From Polytrichum commune (Eukaryota; Streptophyta; Polytrichopsida; Polytrichales; Polytrichaceae): a DNA stretch of 60,000 bases. The stretch's first letter is position 1; each line of letters begins with the position of its first letter. The notes beneath the pieces are model-generated. The model saw only the letters and a program-made list of their open reading frames with translations, ran no database searches and was not told the origin of the DNA. Below, in pieces: positions 21,292-31,796 of this stretch. The translations under genes and the position numbers were made by a program. The stretch is taken from contig OX485804.1 in NCBI GenBank assembly GCA_950295325.1, positions 40,426,001 to 40,486,000 of the forward strand, given 5' to 3'.

Positions 21292-21671
21292 TTTACCGAA
21301 GATCGTTTCAGAGCTCAAAAGAACGATGGTGATGGTGATTGGACGCAGCTGAGGGAAACAAAGTCTTCTTCGAGATTCCTTTTTCTTGAGGCTATGAAGT
21401 GAGGGAGAGCGTCGAGGATTGGTGAGGATTACGAAGGTAACATCGACGAGATTATTGTGGCGCGACTGAATATTTTTGTTTTTAGGTTAGCTGCAAATGG
21501 GGGACCTCCTCCCCTTGTGTTTATTTTTGATGATTGATACGTTGCGGTGTTTTTTTTTTCCTTCGTGTTCGTATTTGTGTTTGGAATTTTCGGTTTCTGT
21601 GTTTCTCTGACCTCCGAAAACTCTCTGGTATGGATAACGTTGTAGCTCAAATTAGATAGGCGGATAGATGG
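21292..21671 (+). repeat. ~378-bp direct repeat, copy 1
   Basis: Matches 23,055-23,434 in the same orientation with only a few differences, starting TTTACCGAAGATCGTTTC and ending just before the copies part after AGATAGATGG. It includes a poly-T stretch and a GGTGATGGTGATTGGACG segment. The two copies bracket an unrecognised minus-strand locus. Confidence 0.9.
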
Positions 21672-22410
21672 CAAATCACAACAAACATATAGGGTCAAGT
21701 TTTAATGTTGGATGGATGAGAGGTACGCTTGTACATGATAATTCTCTCTCTCTCAAGATTTTATATGCCCTGAGGTGGTAAAATAGAAAAATCGGGTTGA
21801 TTCTTCATGTGTTGAGTACTGGGTTTTACATTACCATCCAACCAGTGAAATTTGGTTGGTTGATCTAAAGAAAAGGGCCAATAATAGACTGTTGCGTTCC
21901 TTAGCCAAAAGCTGTTGATAATGCCTGTAGAACTCCATCCACGCAGAAGGTTCATGAGTTTTTGCCTCAAATATGGAAATTATGATATATATACACTGAT
22001 GTCAAAACTGATCATATTACCAACATCTTGACCTATTATTCTTAGAACATTGTGCAAGTGGAGATGAGAAGAAATTTGCGTCATGTGTGTACTGAACTTG
22101 ATTTGCATCATCTGCATTCACGTTGCTCAGAACTGTTTTTTGTCAAACATCCAAAACATTGACAAACCAAGGTCTCTGAAAATGATTGCCTGCCTGCATC
22201 TTACTAATTCCATGCCGGTCCCAAATCTGAAAAATAACTGAGCTTCCAAGACCAAGTGAATTAAACCTTCAGAAAACATGAGCAATAAATTAATTGAGAG
22301 ATATTCTATCTATTAATTGCCGATTGTACAAAACTTACTAAGACAAAATTCCCAGGAACACAATTATGGTTCCGATAATACATACAATGACAAGTGAAGA
22401 TTCTTGCCTA
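21672..22410. other. intergenic with short interspersed repeat
   Basis: The part at about 21,675-21,760 (AACATATAGGGTCAAG, GTTGGATGGATGAGAG) recurs at about 33,755-33,835, a small dispersed repeat. The rest has no recognised feature. Confidence 0.45.
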
Positions 22411-23011
22411 TTATACAGTCCCAGCTGCAAGCTTCAGCTGTCGGCAAAAACACCTGCGTTTACAAACGCTACATTTAACAAAGCAGGGTTGCCCTGATGC
22501 ATCAGGACTCCTGCCATTTTCGAGATATTGTGCCAATGGAACTCCACTTCCATTCTTTAGGAGGAAGATCAACGCACGATCGCACCTTCTGAAGAGATGT
22601 CCATTGATGATCAGATAATCCCATGACCAAGTAATATCACCTTTGGGATCTCTTTTACCTTCTCATTTACGATGCAGTTACGCTTGCCTACTTGCTCCAA
22701 GTGTGTCATAGCATGATTGACAAATAATGGGACCACATACACCTGTGACAGTGTGAGTATTCTCGACACCCACTATCCTCGAGTAGACTGTCGGAGATTT
22801 TGAAGCGCTCAACGAGCTCCCGACTTATCTCAAAAAGGTAGGAAGAGTGCTCATCTTCATCTTGTGGGCCCCAAGTTCCTCTAATTTGAGGCTTCAAAGT
22901 TGAGCAAAGACCACTTTGAGCGTACCAACGCCGCGCCGTGGTTTGTCGCCACACGTCCCTTGGAACTTCAGTTTGAAAAAAGAATTCGTAGGCTAAACGG
23001 GCCTCTCCCAT
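22411..23011 (-). pseudogene. unrecognised Cys-rich gene or pseudogene
   Basis: The minus-strand N block (23,011 to about 22,745) reads MGEARLAYEFFFQTEVPRDV and continues YLFEISRELVERFKISDSLL. The C block (about 22,640 to 22,411) reads DYLIINGHLFRRCDRALIFL and ends in a Cys-rich tail CFVKCSVCKRRCFC before TAA at 22,411-22,413. Between them Cys pairs occur in two frames (CREYSHCHRC; CGPIICQSC), and I could not find splice sites that join the blocks in phase. Either a small indel has broken it or the gene model is more complex. I do not know the family. It lies between two copies of a 378-bp repeat. Confidence 0.4.
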
Positions 23012-23054
23012 GGAAGACTTGTCACAGAAGCCAAAACCCTCGTGTAGTTTAGGG

Positions 23055-23434
23055 TTTACCGAAGATCGTTTCGGAGCTCAAAAGAACGATGGTGATGGTG
23101 ATTGGACGCAGCTGAGGGAAACAAAGTCTTCTTCGAGATTCCTTTTTCTTGAGGCTATGAAGTGAGGGAGAGCGTCGAGGATTGGTGAGGATTACGAAGG
23201 TAACAGCGACGAGATTATTGTGGCGCGACTGAACATTTTTGTTTTTAGGTTAGCTGCAAATGCGGGACCTCCTCCCCTTGTGTTTATTTTTGATGATTGA
23301 TACGTTGCGGTGTTTTTTTTTCCTTCGTGTTCGTATTTGTGTTTGGAATTTTCGGTTTCTGTGTTTCTCTGACCTCCGAAAACTCTCTGGTATGGATAAC
23401 GTTGTAGCTCAAATTAGATAGGCAGATAGATGGA
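23055..23434 (+). repeat. ~378-bp direct repeat, copy 2
   Basis: Second copy of 21,292-21,671. It starts about 45 bp from the ATG of the minus-strand Cys-rich locus, so it occupies what would be that locus's promoter. Confidence 0.9.
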
Positions 23435-23946
23435 TACAGCGTTAAACCGTCAATGTTAGACACTGTCTTAGTTTCATCCCTCTCAGTCCTCTGACTTCGT
23501 CGGTTTTACAATATCTTTCAGTCACCTCTCTGAATTCGATCCTTTCCGAATTTGAATTCAATTTTATCCTGCTGTGTGACCTATCTGACTAGTCATAATG
23601 TATAGAATTTACCTGTATAGAGCCACATTTGTAAGAGTTCTAGTTTGACCCCGTGCCGTCGCACCCGTGCATATGAATCAATACCTCGAACCATCCCGAG
23701 CCATCCTCTCACCAGCCGCTCAACCTGTGGCCGTCGACAGCCTCAGCACCCGTGCGATCACCCGTTTAACGTCTCCAAAATGTGTAGTAGATACTCTATT
23801 CTTTCTTTTGTTGGATCCTCTAGCATTGAATGGCTCTCGGGAGTACCGAAAGACTAAGAATGCAACGTTTGTCGGTGACACATCTTATCTATCTTCTCCA
23901 AATCCAGTAGCTTGCGAACCAATATGAAATTTTCATCTACATATCA
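23435..23946. other. intergenic, no gene seen
   Basis: A frame of 86 codons (23,667-23,927) is open but shows no family features and overlaps another frame of equal quality. Confidence 0.4.
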
Positions 23947-24300
23947 GAGTTATCCTTGTACTCAATGGGACTTTTCATTGGGAGTTTCCTCATGACTTCC
24001 CAATGGCTGTTTTGCACATACTATCAATATGTCCTTCCCACTTGTGGTGCATGCCTGGATGTAGGGTTTGACCTTGAATGGAGAGCAACATTTGGTTCAT
24101 TGAGGGCCAAACTCATATTAGCACCTCTTGGCATGCCAAAGTGAGTTTGACCGTAAATGAACTGATATAGAATGTTCTCTGTGCAACTTCCACACTACTT
24201 CGAAGCATGCAAGAAGGGATTTCCGAAGCTTACTGAACATGGACGGTAGTGTATGCAAAATGACCAACTCTCGGCTAAAAGTCCCGTTGACGTAAACAAT
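23947..24300 (+). repeat. ~350-bp interspersed repeat (second copy at 51,043)
   Basis: Begins GAGTTATCCTTGTACTC and is collinear with 51,043-51,393 inside an L-arabinokinase intron, sharing TTGAGGGCCAAACTCAT, AATGAACTGATxTAGAATGTTC and CATGCAAAAxxACCAACTC. No inverted ends are obvious. Identity is about three quarters. Confidence 0.75.
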
Positions 24301-24499
24301 ACTCTGTTGTTTTACATATATTGGAAAGAGAACTTTTCAACTTGAGAATTTGTTAGTCTTGACTCAACCAATTTGGTTATGTCTTTTCTAGTGCTGTATA
24401 GGTTTGTTGGTATTTCAACGGAATGCTGGACATTTGAACCTGGAGAAGGACGATATTGTGTACAACAACCAGCTGGGTGGGATCTCCATCCATCCAGCC

Positions 24500-25012
24500 A
24501 TGTCGATATCCCCACCCAGCCTGAGGCAAGTGCCTAATTTGGCATCTTCTTCTTCGTCAGAAATGATCATGGATTGCAAGAACTTATTATTAGAATCTAG
24601 ACATCATTTTATAGTTCCACGTTCCACGTGCTTCTTCTCGGTACGAGCTGATGCCTTTGAGGGCCTCAACCTCATGGGAGGTGTATGGTTGCGACCCTCG
24701 AGGAGCATGAAGGTGAAAACAGAATCAAATGTGAAACGAGAGCCCAGTCAACTACCAGATCCTCCATGTGTTATTTGCAAAGGAAAGGGTAAAGTAAGGT
24801 GCAACCGATGTTGTGGACGAGGTCGACTCAATTTCAAAGAGATGGCTATGTTGCCCAAGGGAGAGTGGCCACAGTGGTGTTGGGATTGTCGAGGATGTGG
24901 GTTGAGTTATTGTACAAGATGTCTTGGAACTGGAGAGAAAAGGGGCATCATAGGGTTTCATTTCCCGGAGGACACATCACCGAATGGGTCCACCGATTTG
25001 GTGCAGAATTGA
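24500..25012 (+). CDS. DnaJ-type zinc-finger (CxxCxGxG) protein, plastid-type
   Basis: Single exon of 170 aa. The C-terminal half has four Cys motifs in the DnaJ/BSD2 zinc-finger pattern: CVICKGKG, CNRCCGRG, CWDCRGCG and CTRCLGTG. The sequence MLPKGEWPQWCWDCRGCG between them is typical of a plant family of J-domain-less zinc-finger proteins that assist protein folding or assembly in chloroplasts. The first ~60 residues are rich in Ser with few acidic residues, and SVRADAF resembles a transit-peptide cleavage region; import into plastids is inferred. ATG at 24,500 is preferred over the in-frame ATG at 24,404, because the stretch before it does not look like a targeting peptide. No disruption is seen, so this looks like a working gene. 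Confidence 0.8.
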   Translation: MSISPPSLRQVPNLASSSSSEMIMDCKNLLLESRHHFIVPRSTCFFSVRADAFEGLNLMGGVWLRPSRSMKVKTESNVKREPSQLPDPPCVICKGKGKVRCNRCCGRGRLNFKEMAMLPKGEWPQWCWDCRGCGLSYCTRCLGTGEKRGIIGFHFPEDTSPNGSTDLVQN

Positions 25013-26236
25013 TCATTGCACGGAATCTCTGTATTTTACTAAAGATGTGGACAAAAGCAAGTCTGCACTTTGAGGATTTTTCCCTTCGGCTGATTGAAGG
25101 TGTAGCCCTGTTTGAAATTGGAGAAAACATTGTTGTCAACGTTTATCTTGAACACTACCTACCAGGTAACCTCCTAACATGGAGTGACCAGGAAAATATG
25201 TCCGGCTTCTTAACTGAGTTGATTGTAGTGCATGGCACATATGTGTCTGAACAAGGTTTCAATGTCTGAAGTCATCTAACACAAAGTCAGTCAGCATAGT
25301 GACACATTTTTTCCTCAGTACAGTGATCAGTGGTAATATGGGTAATATCCATGCTTGAGTAGGCACAGACTTGCATTGTATTTGTGGAAGATAAGATGAA
25401 ACAGTGAGGCGGTGATAACATATTGGACATTATGGAACTTGGAAATCCATTGGGGCTTGAACCTGGAAACCATCGGGACTCTTTACAGTATTCTCATGAT
25501 AATTCTGTGGGAGCTTTTGTCAACCAGACTTTCTAGTTTAAATTTACCTTGAATAATATGATAGTTCCGGAACAGAGAGGCAGTCAATGACCTGTCCTCA
25601 AACTTCAAGTTCTCCCATAATGTTGTCAGCTTTTGATAATTGTCATTGCTCATTTTCATGGGGAATTTAGTGCACACTTCCAATTTGGAGAGGTGCCCAA
25701 ATTTGTGTCATCTACATGGTGGTGTTTGTCAATTTCACCAGCACATGGAAATGTGCCCTTGAAGTGGAACATGTATAATAGTGCCATGTCAACAAAATCA
25801 AAGTGGAATGATATGTCACATGATGCATATCTTGTGAAGGTGATCACGACATGTGGCCATGGACTAAAACATATGCATTACTGATCATGTACCCACATAC
25901 AGTATTGTACATTCATTGGGTGACAAATACAGAAGGTGGCATTGGACAATTGTTGCTACATGCCACTCTAATCAACATTGCACGTCCATATTTCATAACA
26001 CAACAAAAGATATATAAATATTATATTTTTGTATACATATACACACACAAAGTGCACTTATATTCAATGTTATAAGAAACACTACTCAATAAGTAGTAAT
26101 GCAAGTGTAGAAAAATATAAAAATACCCTGCTGATCTGAGAAGCGGTGATTGCCAATTGATAACAACATACCATTCCAGGCTACTGACGAAGGATATCAA
26201 CATGACATGCTTAGATCTAGGTTTCTTGAAGAACTA
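25013..26236. other. intergenic, no gene seen
   Basis: 3' flank of the zinc-finger gene and spacer. It has an AT-rich run with ACACAC at about 26,030-26,060. No recognised frame. Confidence 0.5.
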
Positions 26237-26892
26237 TAGTAATCTCCCGCTTAAGTATGCACTTTGAACCAGAGCCGTTGGTGCGCACTTAGTTGGAAGG
26301 TGCGTACTTTACTCATATCACTTTCTAGACCCTCTAATTTGATGAATTACAACGGAAAACGGATCAAACCTGAGGCAACCCGCTTGACCGAAGCCCAACG
26401 ATGTGAAATCATTGCAAAGTTGAGCAAGCCGTATGCGTCAAGCAAACGGGCGTTAGGGCTGGAGTATGAAGTCAGTGAAGGCGCCATCCGGAATGTCTGG
26501 GACAATCGGGAGAACATATTGCAACGAATCATTTGTTGCAAGAGCTTATCGAGACATTTGTTGAATTAGAAAGTGCTACTGACTTCAAAGGCTTTGAAGC
26601 TCTACACAACGCTATCCTCAACATCGACGACCAATTGCTTTGCTCCGATGTTCAAACGGAAGTTGTCAAACATATGTATGATGAACTGCGACGAACGTTT
26701 GAGACATTTCAACAAAACGTTAACAAACTGACATTGAATGTCAAACATAAAAAATTCATGCATTCACGGAAAGTGACTCTACATGACATGTTCAAACAAT
26801 AAAGTATGAACCAAGATTTTTGTCAAAAAAAAATTGCGCACTTAACCGGGATGCGTATTTAAATGGGCGCGCACTTAAGTGGGAGATTATTG
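26237..26892 (+). mobile_element. Tigger/pogo-like DNA transposon, internally deleted (656 bp)
   Basis: Inverted ends TAGTAATCTCCCGCTTAAGT and, read inward from the right, CAATAATCTCCCACTTAAGT are flanked by TA on both sides (26,235-26,236 and 26,893-26,894). Inside lies a shrunken transposase: an N-terminal helix-turn-helix joined to a C-terminal tail, with the catalytic middle missing. The element is separated by only 14 bp from the next TA-flanked element. Its ends differ from those of the two MITEs, so it is a separate family. It could move only with a transposase supplied from elsewhere. Confidence 0.85.
26341..26802 (+). pseudogene. remnant transposase: CENP-B/pogo-type HTH plus C-tail
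   Basis: The first frame (26,341-26,569) reads MNYNGKRIKPEATRLTEAQR and continues with a helix-turn-helix EYEVSEGAIRNVWDN, as in the N-terminal DNA-binding region of Tigger/pogo transposases. It then passes into a second frame (to 26,802) reading ETFVELESATDFKGFEALHN and ending KVTLHDMFKQ, like the tail of this family. The DDE nuclease between them is lost. The protein would bind DNA at most. Confidence 0.7.
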
Positions 26893-26908
26893 TAAGGGGC
26901 TCAATGTA

Positions 26909-27681
26909 CAGTCTAACCTCATTGATACGACACTCGTTTATACAACACCCTCGATATTACGACACATTTTTGTGAGACCAAACTTTTTAGTTCAAAACTC
27001 CCTCTTTTATACGACTACAACACTCGATAATGCGACATTTAGAATCTCCATTTTGTCATATTAAAGAGGTAGTTAATGCTAAAATTCCTTTCATCTATGT
27101 TATGTACATCTAAAATACATTCATTTTCACTTGGGAACTACTTGGGAACTTCATTTATCATTGGGAACTTAATGATAATTAGGGTTACTAGTGTAGAATG
27201 AACGTGGTTAGGGTTAGAGTGGCCTCCTACCTAGTATGTTGCCTTGTACATGGGTGATATAATATCACCAATGTCTTGATGCTAAACGTCATGCATTATT
27301 GTTGTCTAGTTTCTTAATAGAGAACTCTTTATATTTTGGTGTTAATGAAATTATTAGTTTTCAAAAGTTAATAGGGAATTTAGATAAGATGAAAGTTGCT
27401 AACTTGGGTAGGCAACACCAGAGATCTTTGGACTCTTATTTCAAGAGTTCTTGAGAATATGTGAATTTGTTTGGAGTTATAAGTCATTATTTTATACCAT
27501 CTACATTGCTTAAACCCGTTGTATGTATTTTTAAGCTCATATTTACTCTATTTTCGTATTCCCTCAATAATATGACAACTTTACGACATTTGTCATATTA
27601 ATCATTAATGAGAAGACAACACCTCAATAATACAACTTTTTTGGGGTTTCCCAAACGTGTCATACTAAAGAGGGAAAACAG
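26909..27681 (+). mobile_element. pogo-like MITE (773 bp), TA target site
   Basis: Left end CAGTCTAACCTCATTGATAC and right end (inward) CTGTTTTCCCTCTTTAGTAT, an imperfect inverted repeat of about 25 bp, flanked by TA at 26,907-26,908 and 27,682-27,683. Sub-terminal repeats of TACGAC / TTGTCATATTA type recur at both ends. No transposase is left. The 325-bp element at 20,699-21,023 is a deletion relative of it. Confidence 0.87.
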
Positions 27682-27689
27682 TACACACA

Positions 27690-27995
27690 ATTTCTATGAG
27701 CTTCACCAAATCTAAAAGCATTTTTTCTTTCTTTTTCTTTTTTGGCTTTTGGATTTTATTCATTATGCTTTATGTTGTGTCCAGGAGAAAATAAAAACAC
27801 AATATGAACTTTTATAATGTTGTGTGGATTAACCCAAATCATGTTGTTTAACTTGAGACCATTAAGGTAAAGTGCACTAGAAGAACATATGAATTCTAGA
27901 AAGGGTTACTTTTCAATACAATTGGCTGATAATGGTAGCATTTAGTTCGAATACACGCTTCTGTGTTTGAAAAGCCCAGAGAGGGCCTTCTAGAG
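27690..27995 (+). repeat. interspersed repeat family N, copy 1
   Basis: Related to about 37,445-37,795: shared AGGAGAAAATAAAAA, GTGCACTxGAAGAA, CAATTGGCxGA and GAATACACGCTTCTGTGTTTGA-like segments in the same order. The 37-kb copy sits inside another repeat. Confidence 0.6.
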
Positions 27996-28054
27996 CTACT
28001 TGAAAGATATGTTGCGAAGGCGGATGAGTCTTAAACAGTTACTCTTCGACTAGC

Positions 28055-28270
28055 CAACTTCTCCCCATAAATTTCGGAGTTCATATGAATATCTTAAATC
28101 AAATTCAAAGTGAAGTTACTTGTGCTCATTAATACAGGTCCCCCCAATTATGTTGACTATTGAGCCTAGAATGATTATCACATTTTGAGCACAGTCCAAA
28201 CTCATTTGCCCACATGTCTTTTTGGTATCTGTTCTTGAAGTCAGACTTAACCACATAACAGTAAAAAATA
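28055..28270 (+). repeat. interspersed repeat family Q, copy 1
   Basis: Shares AGGTCCCCCCAATTATxTTGA, TTGAxCCTAGA and TTTTGAGCACxxAGTCCAA with 59,590-59,760. The reverse complement matches 48,350-48,505. The gap before VPS24 (28,271-28,756) holds nothing else recognised besides the likely VPS24 3' UTR. Confidence 0.65.
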
Positions 28271-28756
28271 GGTCTCTGATTAAGATAAATTAACCGAATC
28301 AAACTTCACACTGGAGAAAAAATGAAGGTTCAAATGGGGAAGAGTAAGCCATTTGGAACAGAAAAGAAATGGAACTGTATAGCAATAGCTATGCTGACAG
28401 GATCGTTCTAAGTATTTGTGCATCATGTTGAGGCTATGTTACAACTATATACTACATCCTTGAAAACTGCAATAAGGTCATCACCATCCAGGAATTTGAT
28501 CATTCCCTCTTGCAACACATACATATATGCCTGCTTCAAGTATCAAATGTCAACAAATTCCTCTACACCTTCCAATCTGTTCAGTCTTGTCCCACCAACT
28601 CATTGCCATGAGTGATCTCTTTGATCACAGAAGGAAACTATTAGATTCCTTGAGTTGCACCTGGGTTGTTGAGATTCTTGACCATTGCCATGATTCCAGA
28701 AAGTGTTGTGTATTTCAAAGAGCTTAATTTGGAGTTCAAAAAGGCATAAAGAACAC

Positions 28757-31700
28757 TCAAGAACGAACATTGGCCAAGCGAGCTCTTAAGGCTTCCAACT
28801 CAGCATCATCATCCCCACCTTCTGCAACTGCTGCTTGCGGCTGCACCCATCACCCATTTGTTTGCATCAGTCACACAACTCTCTGTATTTTCTACACAAG
28901 AGAAACGACACAAAAATTTATTGAGGCATTCCCAGTTACTCACAGGACATGTGCAACCATCATAGTGGTCCATTAGCACTTTCAAGCACCATCCAAGGTA
29001 AGCAGGTGTGATTTCGAAATTTATCCTAATCGGATATCGATATTTGAGTGGTGTGAGTTCATAATTCATATGAGCTCCAGAAATTGGCTACGCCCTCATA
29101 TGTTTTACTATCTAGAGAAGTGGGTGCAGAGTTAAAAGTGTCTGATTTAGGCCTACTTAATTACAAGGGCTGCTTAGGAAGGCTAGAGCCTAATTTGGAT
29201 ATCAGATGATCTTTTGGCAACATTTGCACGTCTAGGAAGTTATTCTTGTCTAGATTTGCCCTTCAAACTATCTTTTTCAAGGGGATCTGGTCCTTAGCAC
29301 TTGATTTCCAGTTCACCCTATCACTATGGTCCACCCAATTATAGCAGGAGTACAAGGGTAAACAACATATTTTCAACCAACCATGTGGGAACATAGGGGT
29401 TACCCTTGGAGGAGGTTAGGGGAGGGCTAGCTTGTCCACAGCTGTTTAAGGTGTTCGCCTTTGAAAGGAGACAGTATTCTACAAGGTCTCTCTAATTCTT
29501 GCGATGTCTGTTATGGAATTACATGTATAATTTAGACTAACTTGAAGATGAAATAACATTATAAGAAACACCGGTGGCAACAATAGAGTCATCTCTCTCA
29601 CAGGTCCAAATAGTAGACCTTTTTCCCAAATGAGAACAAAAGGAGGATCAATACCTAGCACATGATTTCCAGTGCAACCTACCTCTATGGGCCAACTCGT
29701 CAAAGTGGGAGTATCCACAAGAACCAGATATTTTGAACCAACCATGTGAAAGCCTAGTGTAAATTAGGTGTAGACATGCTTGTCCATGCCCATTCAAGGT
29801 GTTCAACTTTGAAAGGAGGCAGAATTCTTCAAGGTCACTGTAATTCTCATCATGTCTGTTTTGGAATTACACACAGAATTAGACTAACTACAACATGAAG
29901 CGACACCATTATTCATACTGGTGGCGACATTGGAGGAAACAAGGAATAATATGTTGGCAAGACACACCTCTTTTGCAGGTTCAGGTGCAGATTGAGCGGG
30001 CTGTTTCTGCCGCTCCTTCCGAGCAGCTGCAGCTGGCAACTGAGCAGCAGTCTCCCCAGCAAGCTCCGATAAAACCTTGTCAACCTCTTCCTCAATCTCC
30101 TCCTCCATATCATCATTGTCAAGAGCAGAGTCCAACCCTTCGTTCAGCATTTCTTCCATCACTCCAGCCTGATACATCAAATACCTTCCTCATCAGCCAC
30201 AACTTCCACAGAACAATTTACAACTTCAATGCAACATTCCAATTCACTACCTACTGATTCTAAGATTTTACACCAGAGATATAATTGCATTTCCTCAGGA
30301 AACCTAAAGAGAAAGAGAGGAATCTTCATGTGTGCAGACCTTCATCATCTCTTTGGACAGTTCTTGCATAGTGGATGCCATCTCTGGAGCCTTCATCAGA
30401 TTATTGACAAGCTTCATGACCTCTGTGCTTTTTTGCAAGTGTCCTACGGCCCTTGCAGTAGCTGCAATACCAAATTTCTACTTGTTAATAAATCATTTTA
30501 GAAGAAACATGAGCTCACATATGGTCGCATACATTTTCTTGACCAACTTCAACATAAAACTTCATATGTTACTGGGAATAGCTGGAGGACTTACCAACAC
30601 TCTCTCCCAAATGCATAGATACAGAGTTGAGTTGTGCTCTGTTTTCGTACAGGCGCCCCACCACCTTGCGGGAGCTAACAAGCTCCCTCGCAAGTGACTG
30701 ACGTACCCAAAGATAATGGCAACAAGAAAAAAACAAGTTAAGCCCCTCACATAAATGACAGCCTCGTAGATCAGTAAGCAAAAGCAATGCTCGCGCAAAA
30801 CATGGATGATATTTGCAGGGTACTGTAAGGTCTGCAATCAGGTATCCAACTGGTTTTTTGTAATTACACATGGATGTACAGTCTTCAAGAAACCCTACTC
30901 TGCTCACAACTTGCAAAATTAATGTCACAAATAGCAGAGGGCACTCCCAGAGACCCAATTATGACTTTGACAGAGACAATGCCCATTTTGCATACATTTC
31001 AGATACTACCAAGTCACAAAACAGATCAAACAAGACCATAGAATTTACCTTTGCTGATTGCATGTCATTGCGTTTTGCAGCCTCTTTGATAGACTTCTGT
31101 ACAGTTTTCTCTTCACGCTGTATGTCTGGCAAGAACCACCACCATTGCAGCAAAGTGCAAACAAACATAAGGAACAACACTCCGGCTTTTCCACTCTGAA
31201 ACGTCAAAAGTTTTTGTGGATCGTCATCCAACATTAAATTCTCGGAATTGAATCAATCCACCTAATTCGAGACATATTCTTGATAAACCTAACATATCAA
31301 CGCCCCTGCATGTTAACACATGCCGTAGAACAATTTGCAACCCCTGAACAGGATAAGAGCGAAACCCTACCCCTGTCATAGCTGGTAACGTCAACATGAC
31401 TAAACAGGAACAACACTCCGACCTTTACACGCTAAAATTACAAAAAAAATTATGAATCGTCATCCGGTATTAAATCTCACACTTGAATCGATCCACATGA
31501 TACTTGATAAAAAAAAACCAACACATCAACGCCTCCACATGTTAACACATGCCCTACAACAATTTGCAAAACAGGGTGAGAGTGAAATCCTAACCCTGTC
31601 ACAGCTCGTAACGTCAACATGACTAGAATTTAAAGGCAGAAAGGCAAGCAGGAAATGAGTAAACAAGTGTTAAAGCCATCATACCACGGATCTGGCGATC

Positions 31701-31796
31701 GACGTTGCGAGATTCCTGCCTCAGCTTGCGTTGCCACTCACGCAGCTGCTCCTGCGGGGAGACTTTGGGCTTAAAAAGGCCCACCACTTTCTCCAT
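28757..31796 (-). CDS. VPS24: VPS24/CHMP3, ESCRT-III subunit
   Basis: Six coding exons on the minus strand: 31,796-31,685; 31,125-31,049; 30,697-30,595; 30,461-30,340; 30,168-29,968; 28,840-28,757. All have AG/GT borders and matching phases, giving 232 aa, the usual length. It starts MEKVVGLFKPKVSPQEQLRE and reads VDRQIRDIQREEK, NRAQLNSVSMHLGES, MASTMQELSKEMMKAGV and EEEIEEEVDKVLSELAGETA, then ends ELEALRARLANVRS, a MIM1-like motif that binds Vps4. The charge pattern, basic N-half and acidic C-half, is that of Snf7-family proteins. VPS24 co-polymerises with VPS2 on endosomes and helps bud vesicles into multivesicular bodies. Nothing is broken. Intron 1 holds a tandem duplication, and the last intron two dispersed repeats. 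Confidence 0.95.
29285..29595 (-). repeat. interspersed repeat family P, copy 1
   Basis: Within the last VPS24 intron. It shares GATTTCCAGTxCACCCTATC, the ACCATGTGGGAACxTAGGGG stretch and the TGAAGATGAAATAACATTAT-like end with the next copy and, in reverse complement, with 40,895-41,280 and the split copy at 37,259-38,075. Confidence 0.75.
29640..29945 (-). repeat. interspersed repeat family P, copy 2
   Basis: Second minus-oriented copy, directly following copy 1 in the same intron. It ends in ATTCATACTGGTGGCGACATTGG-like sequence about 25 bp short of the upstream exon. Confidence 0.75.
31171..31625 (+). repeat. tandem duplication in VPS24 intron 1 (236-bp period)
   Basis: Units at 31,171-31,402 and 31,407-31,625 both start GGAACAACACTCCG and end GTCAACATGACTA, with about 80% identity. 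They lie wholly within the first intron. Confidence 0.85.

Noticed and set aside
30569-30958. 129-codon minus-strand frame in the VPS24 region
   Set aside because: Only the part 30,595-30,697 is a VPS24 exon; the rest is intron read through in the same frame.
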